64,000 nt of DNA from Candidatus Neomicrothrix sp. UBA814 (GTDB taxonomy: Bacteria > Actinomycetota > Acidimicrobiia > Acidimicrobiales > Poriferisodalaceae): positions 434,001 to 498,000 of the forward strand of contig DBIA01000021.1 of NCBI GenBank assembly GCA_002296525.1, read 5' to 3'. The position numbers and the translations under genes were made by a program. Under the pieces are notes generated by a model. The model was not told the DNA's origin. It saw only the letters and a program-made list of their open reading frames with translations, and made no database searches. Each line of letters starts with the position of its first letter. Position 1 is the first letter of the stretch. Shown in pieces: positions 18,218 through 26,830 of the stretch.

Positions 18218-18314
18218 TCGTAAATCACCGGTTTAGAGAACAGACCAGCATACCGTTCTCATGCGCTTTAATTCAGATCGACCGGGGTTTCCAGCCGGTA
18301 GCGTCAGAGTAGAG

Positions 18315-19391
18315 ATGCCACTTCCCATAGATCACCCAAGTCACGCGTTGAGCGAAAGCCCTTATTTGCGAGCATGTCGGCGCCTACAAGTAAGTCACGT
18401 CCCGGTGTGGTTTCAACGCCAAGCAGGGCGTTCACTCCCTGAATACCGGGCAATTCGTGGCGAAGGCAGCATTCTTGACGCAATCGAAGACTCATCGTTG
18501 GCTGCTGAAATCACGATGCAACCAGTACGCAGATACGGCGTCGATGCAGCTATTTTGTTCTCCGACATCGTCGTTCCAGTAAATGCTGTGGGATTCACCA
18601 TCGACGTGGTCCCAGGGGTGGGTCCGACTGCCAGCCAACCATTCAGACGAAAAGCCGACCTGCAACGATTGCGAAATCTCGAGCCACCCGTCGATACTCC
18701 CTATGTTTTAGAGACCGTAAAGGAATTGGTACGAAATCTTGACGTCCCACTTATAGGTTTCGCTGGCGCGCCTTTTACGGTCGCGAGCTATCTCATTGAA
18801 GGCCAACCATCGCGTACACACGCCAAAACCAAGTCGCTTATGCACTCAGAACCAGGTGTTTGGCATGACCTGATGTCACGACTTACAGACATCGCTGTTG
18901 CGAGCATGCGCTCTCAGGTGTTGGCAGGAGCAAGCGCCGTTCAGTTATTCGATTCGTGGGCGGGGGCCCTATCAGCTACCGATTACAAGAATTTTGTTTT
19001 TCCTCATAGTCAACGTGTATTTGATGAACTGGCTGATCTGGAGGTTCCGCGAGCACACTTCGGCTTAGGAACAGCTGAAATTCTGTCCCTTATGAGCGAA
19101 GCAGGTGCTGATGTCGTCGGCGCAGATTGGCGGGTACCAATCGATGAGGTACGCAGAAGAGTCGGATCTGAGAAAGCGGTTCAGGGAAATTTAGACCCTG
19201 CTCTGTGTTTATCTGATTGGCCTGTTGTAGAAAAGCAGGCCCGAGCGATTCTTCAGGCGGCTGGTGGCTTGCCCGGCCATATTTTCAATCTAGGTCACGG
19301 AGTACTGCCTGAGACTGACCCAGCGATTCTTGAAATGCTGGTTGCGTTAGTTCATAACGAAGGTCTGCAACTAGGTTCTTCGCCCTCATGA
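18315..19391 (+). CDS. hemE: Uroporphyrinogen decarboxylase
   Basis: This enzyme removes four carboxyl groups from uroporphyrinogen III to give coproporphyrinogen III. Diagnostic segments are VPVWFQRQAGRSLPEYR (usual RQAGRYLPEYR, with Ser for Tyr), ILFSDIVVP, the GFAGAPFTVASYLIEG stretch, VQLFDSWAGALS and the C-terminal FNLGHGVLP. I favour the ATG at 18315 (358 residues). The longer reading from 18261 would leave only 43 bases between divergent start codons and adds 18 residues not usual for the family. Neither start has a clear Shine-Dalgarno. Its 3' end overlaps the oxidase gene (ATGA). With the next gene and chdC it forms the heme pathway. Confidence 0.93.
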   Translation: MPLPIDHPSHALSESPYLRACRRLQVSHVPVWFQRQAGRSLPEYRAIRGEGSILDAIEDSSLAAEITMQPVRRYGVDAAILFSDIVVPVNAVGFTIDVVPGVGPTASQPFRRKADLQRLRNLEPPVDTPYVLETVKELVRNLDVPLIGFAGAPFTVASYLIEGQPSRTHAKTKSLMHSEPGVWHDLMSRLTDIAVASMRSQVLAGASAVQLFDSWAGALSATDYKNFVFPHSQRVFDELADLEVPRAHFGLGTAEILSLMSEAGADVVGADWRVPIDEVRRRVGSEKAVQGNLDPALCLSDWPVVEKQARAILQAAGGLPGHIFNLGHGVLPETDPAILEMLVALVHNEGLQLGSSPS

Positions 19392-20767
19392 ACAAGAGAG
19401 TGGTGGTAATTGGAGGTGGCATTACCGGCTTGACCGCTCTTCGGCAGATCCGGCAACGATCCCCAGGTACTGAAGCAATTCTTTTGGAAGCTGCGCCTCG
19501 TTTGGGAGGGAAAATCCTTACGTCTGATTTTTTGGGTCGACCGATTGACGAAGGAGCTGACGCATTCATAACTCGGGTTCCATGGGCTATCGATCTTTGC
19601 AAAGAACTCGGGCTAAACGCAGCTATGACAAGCCCCGCTACTTCGAGCGCGTTTGTCCTTATTAATAGCGAGTTGAGAAAGTTACCTGCTGGATTGGTTT
19701 TAGGAGTGCCAACCAAGTTTTTTCCTCTAGTGAAGAGTCGGATAGTTAGCCCACTTGCGGCACTCAGAGCGGGATTCGATCGTTTTTTGCCGGATGACTG
19801 GCCTGGGGATGATGAGTCTGTTGGTGGTCTTATTAGACGCAGGATGGGAGATCAAATAGCGGAGCGATTAGTTGATCCTTTAATTGGCAGTATTAACGCC
19901 GGTGACACCGACCACTTAGACGCAGCTTTGACCGCGCCGCAATTAGAGACAGCAGCCCGCCGCAATCGCAGCTTGATTTTAGGTCTTCGCGAACAATCTA
20001 AACTCGGCTCACGAACAGCGACCCCCGTCTTCATGGGACTCGAAAATGGTATGAGTCATTTAACGGAGACTCTTGTGAGTAGCCTCGCCGGGTCAGATAT
20101 CCGAACAGGCATTCCCGCAAAATCCGTGGAGGTCGACGGGGACAAGCTGAAAGTTGTCACCGATGGGGTCTCGTTTGATAGTGAAGCCGTCGTAGTGGCT
20201 ACACCTGCTCATCAAACGGCTCGCCTGCTAGTTAGTTGTCAAAGCGCTGCGGAGCGTTTGTCGTCTATAGAGCATGCGTCAGTTGCTCTGGTCACTCTGG
20301 GATTCAGACGTCAGGATGTGGGAAATCCTCTTGAGGGTTCTGGTCTATTGGTCCCCCGAAGTGAGGGTCTACTGACTACCGCCGTGAGTTGGGGTAGTTC
20401 TAAATGGCCGCACTGGGCGGGAGACGAGCACGTAATTCTCCGAGTATCTGCCGGACGGGCAGGTGACACCAGGGCTTTAGCGCTCGATGACAACGATTTA
20501 GTCGAAGCGCTACTAACAGAGGTTGCCCACATCTTAAAAATTGAGGGAAATTTGGTGGAATGGCGAGTATCGCGGTGGATAGACGCCTTTCCACAGTATG
20601 CGCCTGGGCATGATCGTTTAGTTGCCGCAATTGAACGCGATCTGCGCTCCGCCATGCCAGGAGTTTTTTTGGCAGGCGCCGGCTACAAGGGTCTCGGCAT
20701 ACCGGCGTGTATTCACCAAGGTCAGCAAGCCGCTAACGCAGCTCTCGACTTTCTCGGAACAAGATGA
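19388..20767 (+). CDS. hemY: Protoporphyrinogen/coproporphyrinogen oxidase (HemY/CgoX type)
   Basis: This 459-residue FAD enzyme has an N-terminal dinucleotide motif VVIGGGITGLTAL (about 5-17), the GGKILTSDFLGRPIDEGADAF region typical of HemG/HemY oxidases, and a C-terminal FAD loop GVFLAGAGYKGLGIPACI. It oxidises a porphyrinogen to a porphyrin with O2. Because a ChdC-type coproheme decarboxylase is encoded at 36320-37009, the substrate is probably coproporphyrinogen III (CgoX), as in other Gram-positives; this is inference from gene content. It overlaps hemE and the following lnt homologue by ATGA at both ends. Confidence 0.9.
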   Translation: MNKRVVVIGGGITGLTALRQIRQRSPGTEAILLEAAPRLGGKILTSDFLGRPIDEGADAFITRVPWAIDLCKELGLNAAMTSPATSSAFVLINSELRKLPAGLVLGVPTKFFPLVKSRIVSPLAALRAGFDRFLPDDWPGDDESVGGLIRRRMGDQIAERLVDPLIGSINAGDTDHLDAALTAPQLETAARRNRSLILGLREQSKLGSRTATPVFMGLENGMSHLTETLVSSLAGSDIRTGIPAKSVEVDGDKLKVVTDGVSFDSEAVVVATPAHQTARLLVSCQSAAERLSSIEHASVALVTLGFRRQDVGNPLEGSGLLVPRSEGLLTTAVSWGSSKWPHWAGDEHVILRVSAGRAGDTRALALDDNDLVEALLTEVAHILKIEGNLVEWRVSRWIDAFPQYAPGHDRLVAAIERDLRSAMPGVFLAGAGYKGLGIPACIHQGQQAANAALDFLGTR

Positions 20768-22200
20768 ACCGGTTGGCTCCTATCGGTCGATTGACGCTAG
20801 GCGCCGCTATTTCTTTGTCGCTTCCGCCATACGGCCTGTGGATGTTGGCGCCCATAGGTTTAGGACTTCACCTGAGGTTGTCACAAGCTTCGACGAAACG
20901 CCGGCAGCTCTTAAACACTTTTAGTCTTTGGGTTGGCTACTACGGGGTAGCGCTGGTTTGGATGACCGATCTCACTGTTGCCGGTTGGTTAGTAGCGATT
21001 CCGGTTCAAGCGGTGATCATGTCTGCACCAATGGCGTTAGTTCCGGATTCCGGCACTGGACGTTCCATCGCATTTCCCGCGGCGTTAGTGGTTGCGGAAG
21101 CTATCCGCTGGGTTCTTCCTTTTGGAGGCGTTCCAATGTCGAGCTTGGCCATGGGCCCAGTGGACAGTTACCTCGTTGACACGGTGCGGGTTAGTGGACC
21201 ATTGCTTTTGATCGCATCGATCGGTGTTCTGGCGATCGCCGTCGAGGGAGCACTGTCAACTCAGATTCGCCGGGTCATAATCGCATTAGCCGCCGTGTTA
21301 TCGATCGTTGCCCTAGCCCAAATCGCTCCAGTCGGAACAAGCAACACCGTTATTCAGGGGAGCGTGGTGCAAGCTGGTGGCCAGCTAGGAACTCGGGCCG
21401 CGTCAAGCGACGAGGCCGCAGTGTTTACGCGACATTTGGAAGCAGTTGAACGGCACAACGTTGAGACTGATTTGATGGTGTGGTCGGAAAGCAGTGTGAG
21501 CACATTCGCTCCCCTCGAACAGAGCAAAGAACTCAAAACAATCGCTCAGCTAGCTAACCGTCTAGACGCAGTCATAATTGCCAACTTCTCTGAAATCGAA
21601 GGAGACTATTTTCGAAACGCGTCAGTAGCCATCGAACCGGCGGGCAATATAAGCGGCCGCTACGACAAAGTTCATTTAGTTCCATTCGGTGAGTACATAC
21701 CGCTGCGCAGTGTGGTTGAAAAGTTCGCAGATTTGTCACTCATCTCCCGAGAAGCCCTACCAGGCAGTGGACCAGGGGTTGTGAATTCAAGCCTGGGTCC
21801 AATTGGAAACGTGATCTCATTCGAGGTCTACTTTCCTGAACGAGTACGAAGCGGCAATGCAGAGGGTGCACAAGTCATCACTAACCCAACTCTTGCATCT
21901 TCGTACGAAAACTCCTTAGTTCCTGAGCAATCACTCGCCAGCGCGCGCCTTCGAGCTATCGAATCCGACCGTTGGGTCTTGCAGGCATCTACAACTGGCT
22001 ATTCAGCGATTGTGGCACCAGATGGCCGCGTCGTGCAAAGAAGCAACTTAAGGGAACAAACTGTGCTTTCATCACCGATTGAACTTCGAAGCGGCCAAAC
22101 TTGGGCCACAAGCCTAGGGAAAAGACCGATAACTCTATTTGCTGCGTTCCTACTCATTGCTAGTGCACTGGTGAGTTCTAGGTCTCGACATTCAAAGTAA
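20764..22200 (+). CDS. lnt: Apolipoprotein N-acyltransferase homologue with Cys-to-Ser change
   Basis: This 478-residue integral membrane protein has about six N-terminal helices (to about 190), an extracytoplasmic nitrilase-like domain (about 195-440) and a final helix (about 455-472). The Lnt catalytic triad is Glu-Lys-Cys. Here E242 (VWSES) and K302 (GRYDKVHLVPFGEYIP) are present, but the nucleophile position in NVISFEVYFPE is Ser352 (codon TCA at 21817-21819) instead of Cys. In E. coli Lnt this Cys is essential, so the protein may be inactive as an acyltransferase, use Ser, or have another job. It overlaps the hem oxidase gene by 4 bases and the convergent dtd by 23 bases. Confidence 0.85.
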   Translation: MNRLAPIGRLTLGAAISLSLPPYGLWMLAPIGLGLHLRLSQASTKRRQLLNTFSLWVGYYGVALVWMTDLTVAGWLVAIPVQAVIMSAPMALVPDSGTGRSIAFPAALVVAEAIRWVLPFGGVPMSSLAMGPVDSYLVDTVRVSGPLLLIASIGVLAIAVEGALSTQIRRVIIALAAVLSIVALAQIAPVGTSNTVIQGSVVQAGGQLGTRAASSDEAAVFTRHLEAVERHNVETDLMVWSESSVSTFAPLEQSKELKTIAQLANRLDAVIIANFSEIEGDYFRNASVAIEPAGNISGRYDKVHLVPFGEYIPLRSVVEKFADLSLISREALPGSGPGVVNSSLGPIGNVISFEVYFPERVRSGNAEGAQVITNPTLASSYENSLVPEQSLASARLRAIESDRWVLQASTTGYSAIVAPDGRVVQRSNLREQTVLSSPIELRSGQTWATSLGKRPITLFAAFLLIASALVSSRSRHSK

Positions 22201-22615
22201 CTGGACCATTGTTGTAAATCTTCACCTCCATGTGAGAGCGGAAACGGCCAGCGGCAACTTGGGCTCCCATCTCTTCAAGCGACTTACAAAGGTGTGCGAT
22301 CAGAGGTTCTGCGACTTCTGGCAATGCTGCCTGGACAAACGATGGCCGACGTCCCTTACTCGTATCGCCGTACAAGGTGAACTGGCTCACAACCAACACC
22401 TCCCCTCCTGCCTCCTCTAAGGATTTATTCATTCGCTGGTCTTCATCCTCGAAAATCCTGAGGTTCCAAATCTTCCTCGCCATCTTCTCTGCTTTACCAA
22501 GGTCATCATCATGCGACACGCCTATGAAAACACAGACTCCAGTTCCTATCGATCCCACGACTTCTCCCTCGACCAGAACCGAGGCTTCATTTACTCGCTG
22601 AATCAAGGCCCGCAT
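22178..22615 (-). CDS. dtd: D-aminoacyl-tRNA deacylase
   Basis: This 145-residue enzyme removes D-amino acids (and glycine from tRNA-Ala) wrongly loaded on tRNA. It begins MRALIQRVNEASV and carries the two active-site signatures SQFTLYGDTSKGRRPSF (about 78-94) and NNGPVT (about 135-140), including the cross-subunit Gly-Pro motif. Its length matches the family. It overlaps the end of the convergent lnt homologue by 23 bases and is divergent from the glycosyltransferase gene. Confidence 0.95.
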   Translation of the reverse strand: MRALIQRVNEASVLVEGEVVGSIGTGVCVFIGVSHDDDLGKAEKMARKIWNLRIFEDEDQRMNKSLEEAGGEVLVVSQFTLYGDTSKGRRPSFVQAALPEVAEPLIAHLCKSLEEMGAQVAAGRFRSHMEVKIYNNGPVTLNVET

Positions 22616-22740
22616 ATCACGCCACTTTCGAAGTCCTGTGCACCAACGTAACGGTTAATCACCGAACCGCGACTCATAGAGTTACCGACCGGTAGCATTG
22701 GTACCCCCTTATCTCTCTCAGTGAACTGCGAAAGAATCTC

Positions 22741-24012
22741 ATGTCTCACGACGGTCCATTGCGCATCGCATTCTTGACTTACCGCGGTCACCCCTACACC
22801 GGAGGTCAGGGTGTCTATACCCGCCACATGGCGCGCGAGTTGGTAGAACTTGGACACCACGTCGAAGTCATTTCAGGTCCCCCCTACCCGCATCTAGACG
22901 ATGGCGTCGCATTGACCAAGTTACCCAGCCTGGATTTGTACCGAATGCCAGATCCTTTCCGAATTCCGCGTCTCAGTGAGTTCAAAGACCGATTCGACGT
23001 CCTGGAGTATGCGGTAACTGCAGCAGCAACGTTCGCGGAGCCACTCACTTTTAGTCTGAGAGCTCATCGCAACTTAATGGGCAGATTGAACCAATTTGAT
23101 CTCGTTCATGACAACCAGTGCCTAGGAACCGGAATTTGGAAAATTCACGACGCAGGACTACCCGTATTGGAAACAATTCACCATCCAATCACGGTAGACC
23201 GCCGGTTGGAAACAAAACACGCTCCAACGCCTTGGAAACGTTTCACCAAAAATCGGTTCTATGCATTTACTGGTATGCAGACCAAGGTCGCGCGCAAGCT
23301 TCCAAGAATCCTCACCGTTTCATCCAATAGTTATGACGACATAATCGCAGATTACGGTGTTGACCCCGAACGGCTACACATCGTCCATGTCGGTGTAGAC
23401 CCCCAACAATTCCGCCCTATTGACAACGTCAATGTAGTTCCAGGAAGGTTGATGACTACGGCGAGCGCTGACGTAGCGATGAAAGGCCTAGCTTTCTTAC
23501 TCGAAGCGCTTGCAAAGCTTAGAGCTAAAGATGACTCAATTCACTTAGTCGTAATTGGTAAACCCAAGTATGACTCCAAAGCTACTCAGCTCATCAAAGA
23601 ACTTGATTTGGCGGAGAGCATCGAATTCGTTAGCGGGGTCACCGATCAGCGAATCGTGGAACTGTACAACGAAGCTGAAGTTGCCATTGTTCCTTCGCTA
23701 TACGAGGGCTTCTCGCTCCCCGCGATCGAAGCAATGTCGTGCGGGGTTCCACTCGTGGCAACCACAGGAGGAGCGTTACCCGAAGTCGTTGGCGCAGATG
23801 GTGTCACGGCACTACAAGTACCACCAGGCGACAGCGATGCCTTGGCACAGAAGATCGGGTGGGCGCTAGAGCAGACGAATCTACGTTCAGTGGTCGGAGC
23901 AGCTGGCCGAGAGCGAGTGATCCAGAATTTTTCGTGGAAAATCACGGCTGAACGAACCGTGGAACATTACCGAGCATTGCTAGCCGAGATAAGTGCCAAT
24001 GCTCACAGTTGA
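22741..24012 (+). CDS. Glycosyltransferase family 4 (GT-B) protein
   Basis: This 423-residue GT-B glycosyltransferase has an N-terminal acceptor domain starting RIAFLTYRGHPYTGGQGVYTRHM (glycine-rich acceptor loop) and a C-terminal donor domain with the GT4 signature ELYNEAEVAIVPSLYEGFSLPAIEAMSCGVPLVAT (E-x7-E motif, about 320-355). It probably transfers a nucleotide-activated sugar to a lipid or polysaccharide acceptor. Its 3' end overlaps the methyltransferase and it heads a cluster with a methyltransferase and an alpha/alpha-toroid protein, so the glycosyl product may be methylated. The product is unknown. Confidence 0.9.
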   Translation: MSHDGPLRIAFLTYRGHPYTGGQGVYTRHMARELVELGHHVEVISGPPYPHLDDGVALTKLPSLDLYRMPDPFRIPRLSEFKDRFDVLEYAVTAAATFAEPLTFSLRAHRNLMGRLNQFDLVHDNQCLGTGIWKIHDAGLPVLETIHHPITVDRRLETKHAPTPWKRFTKNRFYAFTGMQTKVARKLPRILTVSSNSYDDIIADYGVDPERLHIVHVGVDPQQFRPIDNVNVVPGRLMTTASADVAMKGLAFLLEALAKLRAKDDSIHLVVIGKPKYDSKATQLIKELDLAESIEFVSGVTDQRIVELYNEAEVAIVPSLYEGFSLPAIEAMSCGVPLVATTGGALPEVVGADGVTALQVPPGDSDALAQKIGWALEQTNLRSVVGAAGRERVIQNFSWKITAERTVEHYRALLAEISANAHS

Positions 24013-24739
24013 CTACGAACAGCTGGGCGTTTATCCAGGTGACCTTGTTCTTGACATGGGATGTGGCGCAGGGCGTCACGCCTTTGAAACTGTGCGACGC
24101 GGTTGTCGGATTGTTGCATTGGATCAAAACCTTCGCGAATTAGTCGACGTAAAAAACACTTTCGCGGCGATGATTGATGCCGGGGAGTTAGACGCCAAAG
24201 TTCAGGGTCAACCAGTTTCCGCCGACGCGGTGGAGCTTCCTTTTGCAAACGCAACCTTTGATCGCATCATTTGTTCGGAGGTTTTGGAGCACATAGGCGA
24301 CGATAACGCTGCAATAGGGGAGCTTGTGCGGGTGCTCAAACCGGGAGGCACTATCGCAATTACCGTGCCTGCGTGGGCGGCCGAAAAGATTTGTTGGCGT
24401 TTAAGTGACGAGTACCACGCACCGAAGGCCGTAGGCGGGCACGTTCGCATCTACCGAAAGTCTGAACTCCTGGCGAAAATCAGCCTTGCTGGTTTGGAGC
24501 CCCGAGGGTGGGATAAAGCGCATTCACTACACTCTCCATATTGGTGGCTGAAATGCGCGGTCGGCCCTACCAACGACAGTCATAAACTTGTGAAGGCATA
24601 CCATCGCTTTCTTGTCTGGGACATAGTCAAAAGACCCCCAATTACACGGTTCCTTGACCGGTTACTCAACCCATTAATCGGTAAATCGATTGTGCTTTAT
24701 GCAACGAAACCCAAAGCGGAGGATCCAGATGCAACCTGA
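23999..24739 (+). CDS. Class I SAM-dependent methyltransferase
   Basis: This protein of 246 residues from the ATG is a Rossmann-fold methyltransferase with SAM motif I LVLDMGCGAGRHAFE (about 15-28), an acidic post-II residue in VALDQN and motif IV-like ELPFANATFDRIICSEVLEHI, typical of the UbiE/Methyltransf_11 group. A GTG two codons upstream (23993) is also possible. It overlaps the glycosyltransferase by 14 bases and the toroid protein by 11. The context suggests methylation of a sugar, lipid or polyprenol in the same pathway; the substrate is unknown. Confidence 0.88.
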   Translation: MLTVDYEQLGVYPGDLVLDMGCGAGRHAFETVRRGCRIVALDQNLRELVDVKNTFAAMIDAGELDAKVQGQPVSADAVELPFANATFDRIICSEVLEHIGDDNAAIGELVRVLKPGGTIAITVPAWAAEKICWRLSDEYHAPKAVGGHVRIYRKSELLAKISLAGLEPRGWDKAHSLHSPYWWLKCAVGPTNDSHKLVKAYHRFLVWDIVKRPPITRFLDRLLNPLIGKSIVLYATKPKAEDPDAT

Positions 24740-25757
24740 ATCGCTCGGGGCGCTTACCGATGAACAGATCCACGCAACTGCTTCGACAATCAGAGAGCAA
24801 CAAACATCTACGGGAATGATTCTTTGGTTTTCTGAAGGACACGCTGACACTTGGAATCACACCGAAGCAGCTATGGCTTTATCAACGGCCGGTCTTAGAG
24901 CAGCAGCTGAACAAGCCTTTGATTGGCTAGCCCGAACTCAGCGTTCCGACGGAAGTTGGCATCACTACTATCTGAGCGACGGGGTAGAGGATGCAAAGGT
25001 CGATACCAACTGCTGCGCTTACGTCGCGACCGGTGTGCTACATCACTTTCTGACCACTGGCGATAAGAGTTTTCTTGACGGTATGTGGCCCACAGTAAAA
25101 AGCGCTCTGGACTTCGTAGTCGGACATCAGACCGCTTCGGGCCATATTCCCTGGGCGATACATACCAGCGGCACACCTTGGTCCTACTCGCTAGTAACAG
25201 GGAGCTCGTCAACCTTGCATTCACTGCGATGCGGTATCGCCATCGCTTCTCATCTCGAATACGAGCGACCCGAGTGGGAGTTTGCTGCTGTTCGACTCGC
25301 CAACCTCTTACGGAACCATGAAGGTCAGTTTGAACCGAAGAGAAGATGGGCAATGGATTGGTATTACCCCGTTCTGACTGGGGCGCTATCCGGAACGGTA
25401 GCGACTGAACGTCTTCAAACCAGATTTGATGAATTCGCCCTGGAGGACCACGGCGTGCGTTGTGTCTCGGACCAACCATGGGTCACCACAGCGGAAACTT
25501 GTGAGTGCGCTATGGCGTTCTTGGCAATCGGTGATGAAGAAATGGCACACAGGCTTTTTGAAAGTATCAAACCCCTTCGAGATTCAGATGGCGCCTACTT
25601 CACGGGGATGGTCTTCCCAGAGGGGATTACTTTTCCGGACAACGAAAGGTCGACTTATTCCAGCGCCGCCGTGATCCTCGCGTCGGATGCTCTTGCAAAC
25701 AAGTCTCCTGCCTCGCGTTTACTTATCGGGCATGGGTTACCAAACCTCGATTCTTAG
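24729..25757 (+). CDS. Alpha/alpha-toroid (prenyltransferase/squalene-oxidase repeat-like) protein
   Basis: This protein of about 342 residues has repeats of the squalene-cyclase/prenyltransferase toroid type. QRSDGSWHHYY (QW-like motif, about 70-80) and an HTEAAMALSTAGL helix pair are visible. The DxDD acid motif of hopene/squalene cyclases is absent, so cyclase activity is unlikely. It may instead resemble six-hairpin glycosidase-like proteins. I choose the ATG at 24729 because a strong GGAGG site (24718-24722) lies just upstream; the longer reading from 24690 has none. It is the third gene of the cluster and ends in a convergent hairpin region. Confidence 0.75.
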   Translation: MQPESLGALTDEQIHATASTIREQQTSTGMILWFSEGHADTWNHTEAAMALSTAGLRAAAEQAFDWLARTQRSDGSWHHYYLSDGVEDAKVDTNCCAYVATGVLHHFLTTGDKSFLDGMWPTVKSALDFVVGHQTASGHIPWAIHTSGTPWSYSLVTGSSSTLHSLRCGIAIASHLEYERPEWEFAAVRLANLLRNHEGQFEPKRRWAMDWYYPVLTGALSGTVATERLQTRFDEFALEDHGVRCVSDQPWVTTAETCECAMAFLAIGDEEMAHRLFESIKPLRDSDGAYFTGMVFPEGITFPDNERSTYSSAAVILASDALANKSPASRLLIGHGLPNLDS

Positions 25758-25781
25758 TCGACGTCCACGCTCAACGTCGAC
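25757..25781. terminator. 8-bp hairpin between convergent genes
   Basis: Arms GTCGACGT (25757-25764) and ACGTCGAC (25774-25781) pair perfectly around a 9-base loop. The hairpin spans the 13-base gap between the toroid protein stop and the methyltransferase stop. It could act as a bidirectional terminator, although neither side has a clear T-run. Confidence 0.4.
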
Positions 25782-26391
25782 GTAACACTTGAAGACTGCC
25801 CACGCTTAAATGCGGTTCAAATCCGCCCTCTTCGAGCGCCCGTGAATAAATTTCATATGGAGGCCTTCCTCCGTCTGCCGGGTTTTCAAAAACATCGTGA
25901 ATTGCCAAAAAGCCGCCTCTGGCTACTTTCGGGGTCCAATTTTCGTAGTCTGCGTGAGCGGGCTCGGATCCATGTCCACCGTCAACAAAGAGCATTGAGA
26001 TTGGTGTCGACCAATGCTGCGCAACAACCGAAGATTCTCCGATTATCGGCACAACAATGCTCTCGAGTCCCGCTGCTTCAAGGTTGCAGCGCAACTCCGG
26101 TAACGAGTCAATTTTTCCTGTCATCGGGTCTACTAACTCTGCGTCGTGATGTTCCCACCCTTTTTGCATTTCTTCTGAGCCACGGTGGTGGTCAACCGTG
26201 AAGACGACTAATCCACGTTCAATTGCTGCTGCTCCCAAATAGATAGCGGATTTTCCACAGTAGGAACCCACTTCGACTATGGGCCCGCTTACCGTCAAGG
26301 CAAGCGCGGCTTCATACAGACCTAAACCTTCAGCGTGCGGCATAAAGCCGCGCGCTGCAAGAGCCGCTATTTCTAGGTCACGTCTCATCAC
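25771..26391 (-). CDS. Class I SAM-dependent methyltransferase (Methyltransf_24-like)
   Basis: This 206-residue protein has SAM motif I PIVEVGSYCGKSAIYLG (about 37-53), an acidic residue in VFTVDHHRG and a metal-site-like ISMLFVDGGHG (about 131-141) followed by GGFLAIHDVF. It resembles the macrocin/cephalosporin-hydroxylase type and other O-methyltransferases of sugar moieties. The start is GTG at 26391 or the ATG one codon later, directly after the GtrA stop, so the two are translationally coupled. It is convergent with the toroid gene and likely part of the same glycan/lipid pathway. Confidence 0.82.
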   Translation of the reverse strand: MMRRDLEIAALAARGFMPHAEGLGLYEAALALTVSGPIVEVGSYCGKSAIYLGAAAIERGLVVFTVDHHRGSEEMQKGWEHHDAELVDPMTGKIDSLPELRCNLEAAGLESIVVPIIGESSVVAQHWSTPISMLFVDGGHGSEPAHADYENWTPKVARGGFLAIHDVFENPADGGRPPYEIYSRALEEGGFEPHLSVGSLQVLRRR

Positions 26392-26802
26392 TCAGTCTCG
26401 CTGATTAAACAAAATTGTCTCAAGCACAAAAAATTTTCCCAGCCACAAAGTCCCAAAAGCCAACAAATTAGCCAACATCAAAAGTCCAGTTGAAGTGAAC
26501 CACGCATCAGCCAAAGCAACACAAGCCGTCGAGACAGCCAGGCCTACCAGGCTATAAATCCAAAATGGCAATATTTCTTCGCGAACCGAATGTGAATTCG
26601 TTCTCCCCCAGACCCAAGATCGATTCATCAGATACGCCGGTACCGCGCCAATCGTGACAGCAATAAAATTCGCCATTAAAGCTGGCCATCTAAGAACAAC
26701 TAAACCCAACCAAAGAACTCCTTGCGTGACCATGACAGCAACGACAGAGACACCTGAGTAACGGAGGAGCTTGACTCGCAGGTTCAAGAGGTTGCGGTAC
26801 AT
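26392..26802 (-). CDS. GtrA-family membrane protein
   Basis: This 136-residue protein has four predicted transmembrane helices (about 16-36, 40-58, 74-95, 104-125) and the PAYLMNRSWVWGR segment (about 54-66) typical of GtrA. GtrA proteins are thought to flip polyprenyl-phosphate-linked sugars across the membrane or to support polyprenyl glycosyl transfer. It directly precedes the sugar-type methyltransferase on the same strand, which supports a role in a lipid-linked glycan pathway with the glycosyltransferase at 22741. Confidence 0.85.
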   Translation of the reverse strand: MYRNLLNLRVKLLRYSGVSVVAVMVTQGVLWLGLVVLRWPALMANFIAVTIGAVPAYLMNRSWVWGRTNSHSVREEILPFWIYSLVGLAVSTACVALADAWFTSTGLLMLANLLAFGTLWLGKFFVLETILFNQRD

Positions 26803-26830
26803 AACACAGGGAATAAGGGGACAGCCCTAA

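Noticed and set aside
22603..22860. Minus-strand reading of 85 codons opposite the start of the glycosyltransferase
   Set aside because: It lies opposite a clear GT4 gene, overlaps the start of dtd and has no family features.
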